Shown here piece after piece: positions 45,633-58,013 of a stretch of DNA of 64,000 nucleotides. The translations under genes and the position numbers were made by a program. The DNA is from Massariosphaeria phaeospora (lineage: Eukaryota; Ascomycota; Dothideomycetes; Pleosporales), in assembly GCA_011032825.1 (NCBI GenBank), contig JAADJZ010000023.1, forward strand, positions 654,947-718,946, given 5' to 3'. The stretch's first letter is position 1, and the number at the start of each line of letters is the position of its first letter. Below the pieces are notes generated by a model. The model did no database searches and had not been told where the DNA came from. It saw only the letters and a list, made by a program, of their open reading frames with translations.

Positions 45633-48600
45633 TTTAAATTTAATTAATCTCTACGCAGTGAAAGTTGTAAGATCTTTAAAAAGTACGACACTTTTAGAAG
45701 TTAAAAGCAACCTCTAAAAAACTCTAAGACGCAGCGAAAAAAGTTTTTAAAACTAAATCGCTACGATAGACGGCACCTAGGATGAGTATATCTAGATGCT
45801 AGTTGTAGAAGCTCGCAGGCTAGAAAGCAAAAGCTAGAGCAGCAAAGCAATTAAAAAAGCTCTACAAAAGCTAATAAACAACGACAAACTTAATGTAGAA
45901 ACTTAAAAGATTTGTCTTAATGCAGCGAAAGCTACATATATGAAAATATTCGTTACAGAACTCGTAATAAAACTACCTAAAAAAGTAACAAACGATTAGC
46001 TACTAGCAGCGAAGCTAGTCCTCGCAGAACCTTTGAATTCTAAGCAGCTAGTTAATAACGAAAGTGCGAAAGCTTAGGCACTTATCGAAATACTGCAAAA
46101 TTAGGTTTAGATTCTTTTGAAGGAAAAGAGGGCTACGCTAGCAACACCGCTAACTTCTCTTAGTATTCTAAAAGCCTCTACGCTAATTACAAAGCGCAAC
46201 AAAATGCTTAACCTAGCCTAGTTTAATAGAACAAGGTTAGACTACGAACAGTTTAAAGTCTAGGTAGAGAACAAGATGCTTAATAACAAGAATTTAATTA
46301 AGAACTTATGCGGCTACATCTACAACTGCCTAACAAAGCAAGCAGCTACTACTAGACTCGCCTAGTATTAGAAACACTGTAACGAAACGGCAAAGAAGTT
46401 CTAAAAGTACTTTAACAAGTACTACTAGAACTACATGCGAGCGCAGAAAGCGCTTAACCAACTTTTCGCTCTTAGGCAGAAGAAAATGTTTTTTTAAAAG
46501 TACAATAAAGAATTCATGCGCTTTGCGTACGACGCAAAAATAACAAGCAACGTAGCTACATTAAAAAACTAGTACAAAGCAAGGCTTTGCGCTAATCTAC
46601 AAAATAAAATAGTTAGCGTTATCGTCTTTCTAGCATAGCAACTTTAAGACTTAATAAAACAAGTTACCTAGATTAAAGAAAACCTAAACCGCGCGAAAGC
46701 AAACAACTAGTAGCAGATAGTACTAAATTAATCAATAAGCGACACGAAGGCTATAAACTAAAAGCTAGCAACTAAAGCTGCTACCTAGGCAGTCCGCGTA
46801 GCTACTAACAATAAGAAAAAAAAGCGGGCCAAATAAGCAGACAACGCAAAAATAACGAAACAACAAAAGAATTACTTTTGCTTCTAATGTAGTTTAGCAA
46901 CTTACATGTTTAATAAATGTAAGCTCGCAGCTTCAAAAAAGCTCGCTACAACTTAAAAAGCAACTTTTAAACTAGTTAAGACGACAGCAAAGGTTGAGAA
47001 AGTCTTTAAGTTTAAAGACTTAGAAAACTAGACACTTCTAACCAAAAGCGCGGTTAAGAGTAGTAGAAAAAAGATACAGTTTCTTTATTAGATAAGTTTC
47101 TAAAGTTTTGCTAGCGCTAGCTAAACAGGAAACTACTTACAGTACATGCAATTATTAATTAATCTATTTTCGCTTTAGCAATGCTCGACTTTGGGTGCAC
47201 TACCTATAGTCTTGTTAGCAAAAAGTTTTGTAAAAAGAACTATTTCTTGCGTATTTTAATAAAAGAAAGGCCTGTAGTAGGCATTAGCGAATAAGTTGTT
47301 AAAGTTACAAAAGCCGCTTAGTTTACAATAAACCTAAACGAGCACGAACAAACAGTTTAAGCGTACGTTATAACTAAGAATAACTAATACGATATTATCT
47401 TAGAGCGCTTATGAATAAACGAAAGCTAGGTAACGCTAGCTTTGGCGAAAAAATTAATTTTCATCTATTCAACTAAAACACGCGTGCGGAGCTAGGAAAG
47501 AAAAAAGCCTAAATAAAAGCCCTAGCAGGTGTTCGCAGCTGCGTTCAGAATAATAATGCAGCAGTTTAAGAGAAAAAACTTTAGCGTTAAAACTTTCGCT
47601 GCGTCTATAGCGGACATCTAGAAAGCTCTTTAGACTAAGGTAGTAGTTAACTTACGCCTAACGCTGCCTAACTAGATAAAAGATTAGTATACAGCGTTTA
47701 TGCAGTCTAAGGCTAACAAATTATTTCTTTACCGAAGCCTAATAGACTACGGCATCGAACTAATTAGAAAAAACGAGAAAAAAGTAGAAGTTCTATAGAA
47801 ACTTTTGTATAACATGTTTAAAAACAAACTGTTAGTTTTGCAGAAGCAGCTTACTGCGCATTTAAATTGTAAGTTTATTAGAGTAAGTTGCTTTTAGGCC
47901 GAAGCGCTAGTGTTGTTTGCGAAGAAACCTAGTAAAGAGCTACGCTTTTGCGTAGACTATTAAGCGCTCAACGCTATCACGAAAAAGAACCAATACCCGC
48001 TGCCTTTGATTCACGAGACTTTGAATTAGATTAGCTAGGCTAAATAGTTTACTAAGCTAGACGTTATCTAGGCCTTTTACAAAGTTCAAATTGCTAAAGA
48101 AAACAAGTAGAAAACAGCTTTCCGTACAAGATTTAAATTGTACAAATAAATAGTTTGCCTATTTAGCCTTGCTAACGCCTTAAGTACGTTCTAGCAGTTT
48201 ATTAACTACACTTTGCGTAATTACATTAACGTTAACGCTTCTGCATACTTAGATAATGTACTTATCTACTTTAGAAGTTCTTAAAAAGACTACCGGCAAC
48301 GTGTTAAAAAAGTTGTTAACAAGTTAAAAAAAGCAAGGTTACAACTCGATATTAAGAAATGCAAGTTTAAAGTAACTAAAACTAAATACTTTGGTTTTAT
48401 TATCGAGGTAAGCAAAGAAATTAGCATGGATCTAGAAAAAGTCCGCGCGATTTTTGAATAAAAAGCTCTAGCTTTAGTTAAAAAAGTGCAGAGCTTCGTT
48501 GGTTTTGCAAACTTTTACTAGCAGTTTATTTGTGCCTTTTTTGCAATTGTCTTTCTACTAACAAAGTTAACAAGAAAAAGCGTTGAATTCTGTTAGAAGC

Positions 48601-51020
48601 TTAAACAACAAAAAGCGTTTAACACGCTTAAAAAAAAGTTCATATCTAAGCCGTTATTAGCCTATTTTGACCTCAATTTAGAGACTGCTATTAAAGCAGA
48701 CGCTTTAGAAATAGCTACCAAAAAAGCGCTTCTTTAAAAAGCAAAAAACAACTTGTAGCAAGCAGTAGCCTACTACTCTGCCAAAATGTTACTTGCAAAG
48801 TCCAACTACACTATTCACAACAAGAAATTATTAGCAGTAATTAAATGCATTACTAAATAAAAAGCGGAGCTTAAAGCAGTGCTAAAGATTACAGTTTACA
48901 CTAATTACAAGAACTTTTTGTACTTTACTACAGCAAAGTTACTAACAAAGCAACATGTTTGCTAAGCGAACATTTTCTTTAAACACAACCTAGAGTTTGT
49001 GTACCGCCCTAGGGCAGCTAATAAAAAAGCAAACGCTCTTTTACAAAAAAAGCAAGATTTCTTTTAAAACTAAAACGATGTTTAGCTAAAAAGCTGTAAA
49101 TTTCAACTTCTCAAACTAACTAGTGTGTTAAACGAGAATAACATTACAAAAGAAACTTTAAGCGTAATCTGCGCGTTCTCGCTCTATAGCACTTTAATAC
49201 CAACGCCAAATGTACTCGCTAGTAGGCTCAATGCTTTCTACAAAGCAGATGTAGCAAAAGCTCTAAAGCAAAATGTTTTTCTTTAGATTAAAAGTGCAAG
49301 CTTTAAAAAGCAGAATGCTGCGGGTTCTAAACAGAATGCTGCTAGACAAGAAAAAAATGCTAGCACGAAAAACAATTCTAAAGATAATGCAAAAAAGCTG
49401 TTTTTAGATGAACTTTAGAATAGAGGAGTTTGAAAAAACAATTTGTACTAGAAAGCCTTAGAAGCCGTAAAAAAAAGCTAAACTAAAAAAAGTACCTGTA
49501 AGAAGTTTCTTTTAGGCCTTTAATTAAAAGCGTCTTTAGCGAATTGCGCTGTTAAAAACGACGCGCTTTTTTATTAAGAAAAAAAATAGGTGCTGAAAAC
49601 GTATCAACTGCGCACTAGATTAATCTTTAGAGCCTACGACCCGCCTATCGCAAAGCACCCTAGCAAAAAGAACACTTACAATATTCTTAAAAGAGATTTC
49701 TTTTAGCTAGAAATAAGCTTGGACATTTGATAGTACATTGCCAACTGCGATGCATGTAGACGAGCGAAACTATAGCAGAAAATAAAAAGTAGTTTTCTTC
49801 GCTCGCTTTCTGTTCTAGACAGGATTTAAAAAGAACTTTTTATAGACTTTATTACTAACCTGCTAAAAAGCGAAAAGTGCACGAATCTACTAGTTATTAC
49901 AAACTAATTAAGCAAGAATATAATCTTGATCTCTATAGCGAAAATTAACGCAGCAACTGTAGCAAAAGTATTTATCGAAAAAGTAGTAGCCTACTACTAG
50001 CTCTCTAACGCTATTGTTTCTAACTAAAAAGCACAATTTGTAAGTGAATTCTAGAAAACGCTTTGCAAAGAGCTTAGAATTGTAAAGCAGCTATCTACAG
50101 CTTTTCACTCAAAAACCAACAAAGCTACAGAAAAAGCAAATTCAACAATCAAAACTGTCTTAAGGCCGTTTGTGAATTAAGACTAAAAAAACTAAGCGCA
50201 GCTATGCTCTATTGTACAAATCGCAATCTAAAAGCAAAAAGCAGTGTTAACAAAAGTAAGCTCCTTTTTTCTCTAGCATAGTTACGAGATGAACTCAATT
50301 TAGCTTCGAGCAAAGAAAAGAGCGGATACGCTTTACTAGGCAACTCTAGACCCTTAGCGAAGCGCAGCAGAAATAGCTAAAAAAATAAAAAAAGTTATTA
50401 ACTTCGCGCAAGCTGCTATGGCGGAGGCCTAACAGAAGCAAGAAAAATAAGCAAATTAACATAAAAAAAAAGCGCTGCTGCTTTGAGTAGGAGATAAAGT
50501 GTAGTTGCAATACAAAAAACACATCTCTAATAAGCGCCTAAGCAAGAAACTAGACTAGAAAAATAGCAAATATATAGTTTTACAAGTTAAGTTTCTAAGC
50601 AACGTAGTTTTAAACACACTTTCTAAGATAAATCTAACATTTCTAATAGATAAGCTTAGACTCGCAGCAGACAATTCTTTAAAAAGCTAGACAGTGTTTA
50701 ATTGGCGCTCGAGAAGCGTTACTGTAGAAAGCGAGCAAGAATAGCTAGTCAAGCGCATTACGAGCGAGCGCTAGAAAAAAGTTAAAAAAAGCTAGAAGCT
50801 AGAATATCAAGTTAAATAGACTAGCTATAACTAGCCTACATAGAAACTAGCGCTAGAACTCGAAGACACAAAAGCTTTATCTACCTAGCAAGAATTTTCG
50901 GCAGCCTACTAAGACGCCGATGGAAAATTGCCAAAAGACTTTCAAAACAGCACGCCTTTAAAAAGGACGCTAGGACGCTGACGAAGTAAGTAAATTGCTA
51001 CAAATTAAAAAGAAAGCTTA

Positions 51021-51394
51021 TGTAATAAGCTAAAAGCTCTATAAATTGCCTTAGTCGTAGGACTTTAGTAGCTATTAACGCTGTACGTAACAGCTTCGAC
51101 GATACCTAAAAGAGCCTCGCTAGCCTATAAATTGCCTCGGTCGTAGAATTTTAGTAGCTATTAACGCTGTACGTAACAGCTTCGACAATACCTAAAAAAG
51201 CCTCGCTAGTTTCCGGTTAACGAAGGCCTTGCGGTATTGGGTTTTTACATAGCCTCTAAGAGCGCTCCGTAGGTGCTTTGAAAGCTAACTAACTATAAAG
51301 TATATAAAGCTCTTTTGTCCGCGCTGTAGATAGACTCTATCGAATTTATTACATTCTTTATCTAGAACTTGCTTTCCTAGGCGATTCCCTTTCA
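51021..51394 (+). repeat. 3' LTR of element A, with internal 86-bp tandem duplication
   Basis: 374 bp, same length as the 5' LTR and carrying the same duplication (units at 51038 and 51124). Differences from the 5' LTR are mostly transitions. Confidence 0.92.
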
Positions 51395-51780
51395 CGCAGC
51401 TGTACTTTAAAATAATTAAAAACTACCTACGCGTTAATAGAAACTAGCTCTAAAGCTTTAAAAGCTTTTTTGCAGTTTTCTATTGTAAACACTTTAAAAA
51501 ACGCGTTTTTAAAAGCTAGCAAAAAGCTTTCTTTGTTAATATAGAAAACGCGCTAGCGCGCTAAGTCTCAAACGCGTTGAGAGTACTTTAACTTTAGCAG
51601 CAAAAAGCAAACTACATCTAGCAGCTAGAGAATATAGAATAAATAAGCTAGCATGCAAAGCGTAAAAATTTTGTTCTTAAAGCAATAGTTTTTAAAATTC
51701 TAAGATTAGTAGCTCTTATAGCCGTCTAGAATAAGCAGCTAATACTTTTCTACCTAACGCGCTTTTGTATGCGCCAAAGT
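51395..51780 (-). pseudogene. Pogo/Fot1-type transposase relic, central part (interrupted by element A)
   Basis: Minus-strand reading gives HTKAR, LLILDGYKS (the second catalytic Asp block of DDE_1 transposases), KNKIFTLCM, the LQPLDVV-like block (stop in place of Gln), KYSQRV and INA-VVFNYFKVQL. Several TAG stops replace Gln or Arg. The N-terminal half with the first catalytic Asp is missing: homology stops at the 170-bp inverted repeat. Confidence 0.8.
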
Positions 51781-51947
51781 AGTAAATAGGTATAAATTAA
51801 GTTAAAGTTAAGTTAGCTTACGTAAAACTCTAGTGCTAACTTAACTTATACTTACGCTAAAACGTTTTAGCGTAGGTATAAGTTAAGTTAGCATAGACCT
51901 CTACAATTCTATATTTTAATATATTTTCTCTTTATAATTATAATAGC
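51778..51947 (-). repeat. 170-bp inverted repeat, right arm
   Basis: Counterpart of 44043-44213 and contains the same palindrome core. It abuts the MITE on its right, and its left edge is exactly where the truncated minus-strand Pogo relic begins. Confidence 0.85.
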
Positions 51948-51949
51948 TA

Positions 51950-52373
51950 ATGTACTTTACGAGTTCGCTGCCTACACGAGTTCGCTGCCTACCGAATTTT
52001 ACTAAGGAAAATCAATAATCTAGAGCTTAATAACTCTTAACCTACTTAATAAAATTCTCTAAAAACTTTACTACTAAGCTGCATCTATATAAACTTTTAG
52101 ATTCCTAGATTACTAAGCTACAACTTTAGTATTTAGAAAGTTATTAAAGAAAAGCTTAAATTATCCGTGCGCTCTAAGCTATCTACTCTTCTAGACTAGC
52201 TAGAGCTTAGTAATCTTAAAACTAAAAAGTGTATATATACAGAAATAATATATTAAATTTTGAGAGAATTTTATTAAGTAGGTTAAGAGTTATTAAGCTC
52301 TAGATTATTGATTTTCCTTAGTAAAATTCGGTAGGCGGCGAACTCGTGTAGGCAGCGAACTCGTAAAGTACGT
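51950..52373. mobile_element. 424-bp MITE with about 116-bp terminal inverted repeats and TA target site
   Basis: Left arm 51950-52065 and right arm 52258-52373 are reverse complements, starting ATGTACTTTACGAG and ending CTCGTAAAGTACGT, with TA on each side (51948-51949 and 52374-52375). The outer part of each arm has a 17-bp direct duplication (acgagttcgctgcctac twice). The interior of about 190 bp has no coding capacity. TA target and long inverted repeats suggest mobilisation by a Tc1/mariner/Pogo transposase. Confidence 0.88.
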
Positions 52374-52439
52374 TACTTACTTCTTTCTTTCTACTACTTT
52401 CTCTCTAGCACCTAGTATAAGTTAAAATAACTTAAATTA

Positions 52440-52650
52440 CTTAGAATTAACTGCTGTATTTAACTTATACGTGCGCTTATTGTGCTTTAGCTTGCCGCAG
52501 CGTTTACAGCGTTTTAAAAGCTAGCTGCTTTAATTACTAGCATTACTACAAGTTTTTTTCTTTGCTTTTTTTTTATTACTGCGCGTTTTAAACGCCTTAA
52601 GGGCTATTAAGCGTACGCTTTTTTTAACTGTAAAAGTACTTGAGCTTAAA
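52440..52650 (-). pseudogene. Isolated C-terminal tail of another Pogo/Fot1 transposase
   Basis: Minus-strand reading gives a zinc knuckle RCKRCGKLKHNKRTY (last Cys changed to Tyr) followed by LNTAVN, parallel to the tail at 44,7xx-44,9xx. The rest of that transposase is not seen adjacent to it, so it is a third, separate Pogo fragment. Confidence 0.6.
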
Positions 52651-52808
52651 GTTTCTTCGAAAAATCTCGCAAGATTGCTTGCGCGTAGCGCAAGCCTATT
52701 CTCCTAATGCAAATAATTTTTCTAATGCAATCTAAAAACTACTACATAAATCAATTCTCGCTACAACGCTATACTACTAAATTTTAAATTAGTAAAATTG
52801 TTTTAACT

Positions 52809-53986
52809 ATGCCTCGCAATCTATCGCAAGCTAAAAAATACGCTGTTGAGGTTGTTGCGCTTAGAAGCTACGCGTTGCGCTTTTGCGAGTACACTAAGCT
52901 AGACATCAAATTCTACGCTACAGCGTACAACTTATTGTATTATTACTTTTGCTACGCTTACTTAAACTTTCTAACGCAATTTAATTGTTGTACGCAAGAA
53001 AATTAGCGATTGTTAAAAAAGCAAAACTTTGCGCTTGTACGCTATTTTAACGCGAGTAACGCAATTGGCTATAGAGTACACAAAGAAATAGCTAAACAAC
53101 AAGCGTACGCACTTTTAAAAAAGTCTTACCTAGAAGTAGATAAAGCGCTTGCGCTACTAGGCAAGTGCTAGAAACGTTGCTAGCTACAAAAGCATTTAAA
53201 GTACAAACGCGTTAAAGCAAAGCTATTAGAAGTGCAGTAAAAGCTTGCATAGAAGCTTAAAGCGCTACGTAGGTAGTTTACAAAGCTAGAAAGCTTTATT
53301 TAGCAATTAAGTATATTGCTAGCAAATACGTACAATATAAACAAAACTAGCTACTAGATTAAAGTTGCAAGCAGCTAGTACGTTTACAGCAGAAATAAGC
53401 GCTAGATTTTTATTTCTAACGCTAACAATTGCGAGCTTGTTACTTTTGTAAAGTGTATAAGCGCAAACGGCGTAGCTATTTCTTTTATAGTTATTATCAA
53501 AGCAGCAACGATTATAGAGCACTAGGTAACTAATATACCTAACAATTACTTTATCTACACTAGCGACAGCGAGTATAGCAACAACAAAGTAGCGCTTAAC
53601 TAGCTAAAGCATTTTAACAGAATAATAGCAAAGTAGTAGCAAAGCGTTTAGCAATTGCTTTTTGTTAACGGCTATAGCTTTTATAAAACAAAAAAGTTTG
53701 CTTAGTACATAAAAAAGTACTTTATACAGTTGTTTGCGCTGCTGCTTTATACAACTTACTTGCTGCAGCTACTTAACGTTAGCTATTTTTAGCTACTTAA
53801 GTAGTATTATAGTTACTGTTTAGACTAAGCTGCGCGTACTAGGTTAAAAAACATAAGCAAAGCTAACTTTATAGCAACTTTAGTAGAAATCTAGTATTTT
53901 ACGTTTATTCGTAGTATAATTCTTAGTAGCTAGAAACGTATAGGTTTTGCACTACTTAATCTAGACGTCGTACTTGCTTAGCTTAA
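52809..53986 (+). pseudogene. Pogo/Fot1 (DDE_1) transposase relic, 5' portion, cut by element B
   Basis: Starts MPRNLSQAKKYAVE and stays in one frame broken by TAG/TAA. Recognisable blocks: YRVHKEIAKQQAYA (HTH region), FISNANNCELVTFVKCISANG (DDE core start), YIYTSDSEYSNNK-like WTN region, LLFVNGY (DGH changed), LLQLLNVSYF (LQPLDVG changed) and IGFALLNLDVVLA. It ends where the LTR of element B begins at 53987, and the expected basic tail with zinc knuckle does not follow inside the window. The catalytic Asp in the second block reads Asn (GAC to AAC). Confidence 0.82.
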
Positions 53987-54197
53987 TGTAATAGGCGGAT
54001 GCTTAATAGAATGCCTTAGCCGCTAAGCCTTAGTTAGAGCAATCTCGTACGAAATTGCCTCGCTAACTTTTGGCTAAGCTTCGACGAATTTCGGCGTAGC
54101 GTAGAAAGTATAAAAAGCTCTTTTATCTTATAGATAGAACTGCATCAATTTATTACTTTCTACATTAGAACCTGCCTACCCTAGCAATTCTCTTACA
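53987..54197 (+). repeat. 5' LTR of element B
   Basis: 211 bp. Shares the TGTAATAGGC start and the tattac-ttct-agaacctgcc end region with the A/C LTRs but lacks their 86-bp unit. Inserted directly into the Pogo relic. Confidence 0.8.
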
Positions 54198-57100
54198 TTT
54201 GAATTGATTAACTCTTTTAGAATAAAAATCGCGAGATTCTTTAAAAGCAGCGATATTCGGAAGGTTTAGAAACTTACTAGATCCTTTACGGCAACGATTG
54301 GACAAAGTTCTTTAAAACAAACCGAAGCTTACAAACTACGATAGCTAACTCTAATAAAGTTCTAGCATTAGTAGCACAAGTTAGGGAAATGCAGCAAAGC
54401 AGCGTTTCTACTAGCAAAATTAAGTTTGTTCTGCGTAAACAGATAGCCTATAAGAGTTTTAACCTAAAAACGATTTAGATCTGCATAAACGCAACAAGCA
54501 ATGCGTTAGACAAAAAGTTACTCTTAGGCAAAAGCCTAAACCTAGGACCCTTTAGAGAGCCTACGAAGTTCTAAGGAACATAAACTTCTGCGACATCTCA
54601 AGCACTATAGATTCTTTTGCAAACTAGCGAAGAATCTTTAGGCTTCAAAGCCCTAGTCAACGACGGGCCTCGCGAGCTAAACATAGCCAAAGCCATGCGA
54701 GCTCGTATCCTTAAGCTCAAACAAGAGGTAGCTTACTATCGCAACACTTCGTACCTAACCTGCCTAGGCTCCTCCTCAAAACTCTACTACCTAGCTACCA
54801 ACGGCTTTGTTGAGCGAACCTCTAGCATAGTAAAGAAATACAGAATCCTCGATCCGGCTCCGTTCAGCGGCGAGATTAAGGACTACGCAAGGTTTCGAAT
54901 ACAGATAGAGAACAAGATTTCCTACGACAAGAAATCTATCGAAACTAGCTGCAGTTACATCTTTAACTAGTTAAAGAATTCTACTTTTACTACAGAGCTG
55001 GCTTGGTACCGAAAGAACTAAAGCAAAGTAATAGACAAATTCTAGGCTTACCTAAACATCTACTACGTAGATAAGAACTACGCGGACAAAGCTCAAACTC
55101 GCTTTTTTACTTTACTTATAAAGAAGGGTACTCTCTAGAAGTACAACAAAGAGTTTATAAAACTTACATACGACTTAGGTATAAACACAATTACTAATCT
55201 TAATACACTTAAGAACTGCTACCTAGCTAGCCTTTAACTAGACTTTTAAGAACAAATAGCTGTCGTAATTCTAGATTCTACTAGCTCTTTTTGAGAGGTT
55301 ATAAACCGCGTTGCTCTAATCGACGAAAACTTCTAGCGAGCTAAACACGCTTTGCAGAACTAGCTAACAACTGCTAGCAGCGCTTTCGCTGCCGACCTAG
55401 ACGCTATGAAATAGACGTTAGAAGTAACCGCCGCTTAAACGGCTCGCTTAGAAGCAACAACTAGACGTACTCGTAGCAAAAAGAAAGCTATTTAGCAAAC
55501 TAAGAAAGAGATTAATCGCCGTTGCTAACTAAAGCTTTGCTTTAGGTGCGCAGACTTTAGCTACCGTAGCCTAAACTGCTACCTAGACGCGGCGAAGAAA
55601 CTACCGTTAGTTCGAACTACTACTACGCTCGCTTCTCAAGCAAAGAACGCAACCGAAGCAAAGAATTTAGAAAACTAGTTACTTCTAGCACAAAACGCAG
55701 CTAAGAGTGAACTAAAAGAGATACGCAGAAATTGTTAGACTAGTATCTTGAGTTTTGCTAGAAATAGCTAGACGGGAAACTTTTAACTATACACTTACTT
55801 ATTAATCAAAACACTTCTGCTTTAATATTACTAGATTTAGAATGTAATACGTACAGCATTGTAAGTAAAAAGTTCTGCAACAAAGCGCGTTTCTAGCGTT
55901 TTCTAATAGAACACTAGCTAATTATAGGCCTAAACGACTACTAGGTAGTAGTCTAGAAAGCTGCTTGCTTTAACATGGATATTAACGGCTATAAGAAAGT
56001 AGTTTAGGCTTTCGTTATAAGCGACGACAGCTTCGATATTATCCTTAGCTAACTTTAGATAAACTGCTACGACGTTACTGTTGCTTTTGCAAAGAAATCG
56101 GTCTTCATGCACTTCGTAGAGATTCAAATCTAAAGCTAGAAAAAAAGAAAACTTTTAAATAGTTCTAGAATCTTAGAAGTGTTCGCTAGAGCTTTTGACT
56201 ACTTTATACAAAACGCAAAACAGAAAAGCTTAACAACTTAAGTCTTCGCAGCATCTATAGCGGACATTCAAAAGGCACTAGCGCTCAAAATCAAGCTCAA
56301 CCTAAGGGACACTTTTTTAGACTAGATGCAAGACTAGTACAAAGCTTTTTTGCAAACTAAAGCTAACAAGCTTGCACTACACTAAGAGAAAATAAACTAC
56401 ACTATTGAGCTCGTAAAAAAGGACAAAATAGAGCTAAAAGTTCTGTACGGCTCGCTCTACAACATGTCCAAGGACAAACTTTTAGTGCTAAGAAAGCAGC
56501 TTACTTTCTATCTCGACTAAGAATTTATACGAGTTAGCTGCTTCTAGGCTAGCGCCTCTGTCTTATTCGCAAAGAAACTAGAAAGCGAATTAAAATTTTG
56601 CGTAGATTACCAGGCACTCAACGCAATTTCAAAGAAAAACTAATATTCTTTGCCGCTAATTTACGAAACGCTGAACTAAATTAGCAAAGCTAAATAGCTT
56701 ACTAAGCTAGACGTCGTTCAAGCGTTTTACAAAATCCAGATCGCACTTAGAGAAAAGTAGAAAACGGCGTTCTGTACAAGATTCAAGCTGTACGAATAAA
56801 CAGTCTGTCCTTTTAAGCTAGCCAACGCACTAAGTACTTTCTAGAGGTACATCAATTACGTCCTTGCGGCGCATATTGATATTAACGCTTTCGCGTACAT
56901 TGACAACGTGCTTATTTACTCTAACGAAAGCTAAAAGAACTATTGCTAGAGAGTTAAGAAAATCGTTTAGAAACTCCAAAACGCCGGCTTGCACCTCGAT
57001 ATCAAGAAATCAAAGTTTGAGGTTACGAAAACTAAGTATCTTGGCTTTATTATCAAGGTCGGGAAAGGTATTAGCATGGATCTAAAAAAAGTACAGGCGA

Positions 57101-57725
57101 TTTTTGAGTAGAAAGCGCTAGCCTTAGTTAAAAGAATACGAAGCTTTGTTAGCTTCGCAAATTTTTACAGGCAATTTATACGCGATTTTTCTGCTATCGT
57201 TTCTTTGCTAACGAAGTTAACGGGCAAGAGCTACGAGTTTAGCTAAAGCTAAAAGCAACAAAAAGCGTTTGATACGCTAAAAAAAGAATTCATGTCTAGC
57301 TCGTCGCTAGCTTATTTTGACTCGAACTTGGACACGGCGATTGAGGCGGACGCTTTTGAATACGCTACAGGCAGCGCTCTTTTACAAAAAGCTAAAAACA
57401 ATATGTAGCACGCAGTAGCTTACTACTTTGCAAAAAACTCTTTAGCAGAGTCTAATTATACGATCTACGACAAGGAGCTGCTAGCGGTAATCAAGTGCAT
57501 TAAAAAATAAAAGTCTAAGCTAAAGGCAGTCTTCAAAATTACGGTTTATACAAACTACAAAAACTTGCTGTATTTTACAACTGCTTGCTTGCTTACAAAG
57601 CAGCACGTTTGCTAGGCGAACATTTTTTCTAAACACAACCTAGAGTTCGTGTACTGCCTAGGCGCGGCAAACGGACGAGCAAACGCTTTCTCCTAAAAAA
57701 AGCAGGACTTTTTTTAAAATAAAAA

Positions 57726-58013
57726 TAAAAGAGGATCGCCTAGGAAGGCAGGTTCTAGATAAAGAATGTAATAAATTCGATAGAGTTTATCTACAGCGCG
57801 AACAAGAGAGCTCTATATACTTTATAGTTAGTTAGCCTCCGAAGCACCTGCAGAGCGCTTTCGAAAGCTATGTAAAAACCTAATACCGCAGGGCCTTCGT
57901 TAACTAGAAACTAGCGAGGCTTTTCTAGGTATCGTCGGAGCTGTTACGTACAGCGTTAATAGCTACTAAAGTCCTACGACCGAGGCAATTTATAGAGCTT
58001 TCAGCCTATTATA
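57726..58013 (-). repeat. 3' LTR of element C
   Basis: 288 bp, one copy of the 86-bp unit (374 minus 86 equals 288). Confidence 0.9.

Larger units (their letters stand above)
45259..51394 (+). mobile_element. Ty3/gypsy chromodomain LTR retrotransposon, copy A (complete, mutated)
   Basis: 6136 bp with two 374-bp LTRs (45259-45632 and 51021-51394) starting TGTAATA and ending TTTCA or TTTTA, and a 5-bp target duplication CGCAG at 45254-45258 and 51395-51399. The 5388-bp interior encodes, with many stops: gag; a zinc knuckle (CX2CX4(H/Y)X4C near 46,876); a protease region where DSG has become DFG (near 47,190); reverse transcriptase (FCVDY-ALNAI, TAFRTRF, YLDN for YLDD, 47,940-48,270); RNase H (48,660-48,870); an integrase zinc-binding and core region (49,720-50,300); and a chromodomain-like tail (about 50,735-50,880). 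Order PR-RT-RH-INT-CHD marks it as a chromovirus-type Metaviridae element. Non-autonomous now. Confidence 0.93.

Noticed and set aside
54617..54970. Apparent intact 117-aa gene in the AT-rich block
   Set aside because: It is a less-mutated stretch of the gag region of element B, flanked in frame by stops, and so not a separate gene.
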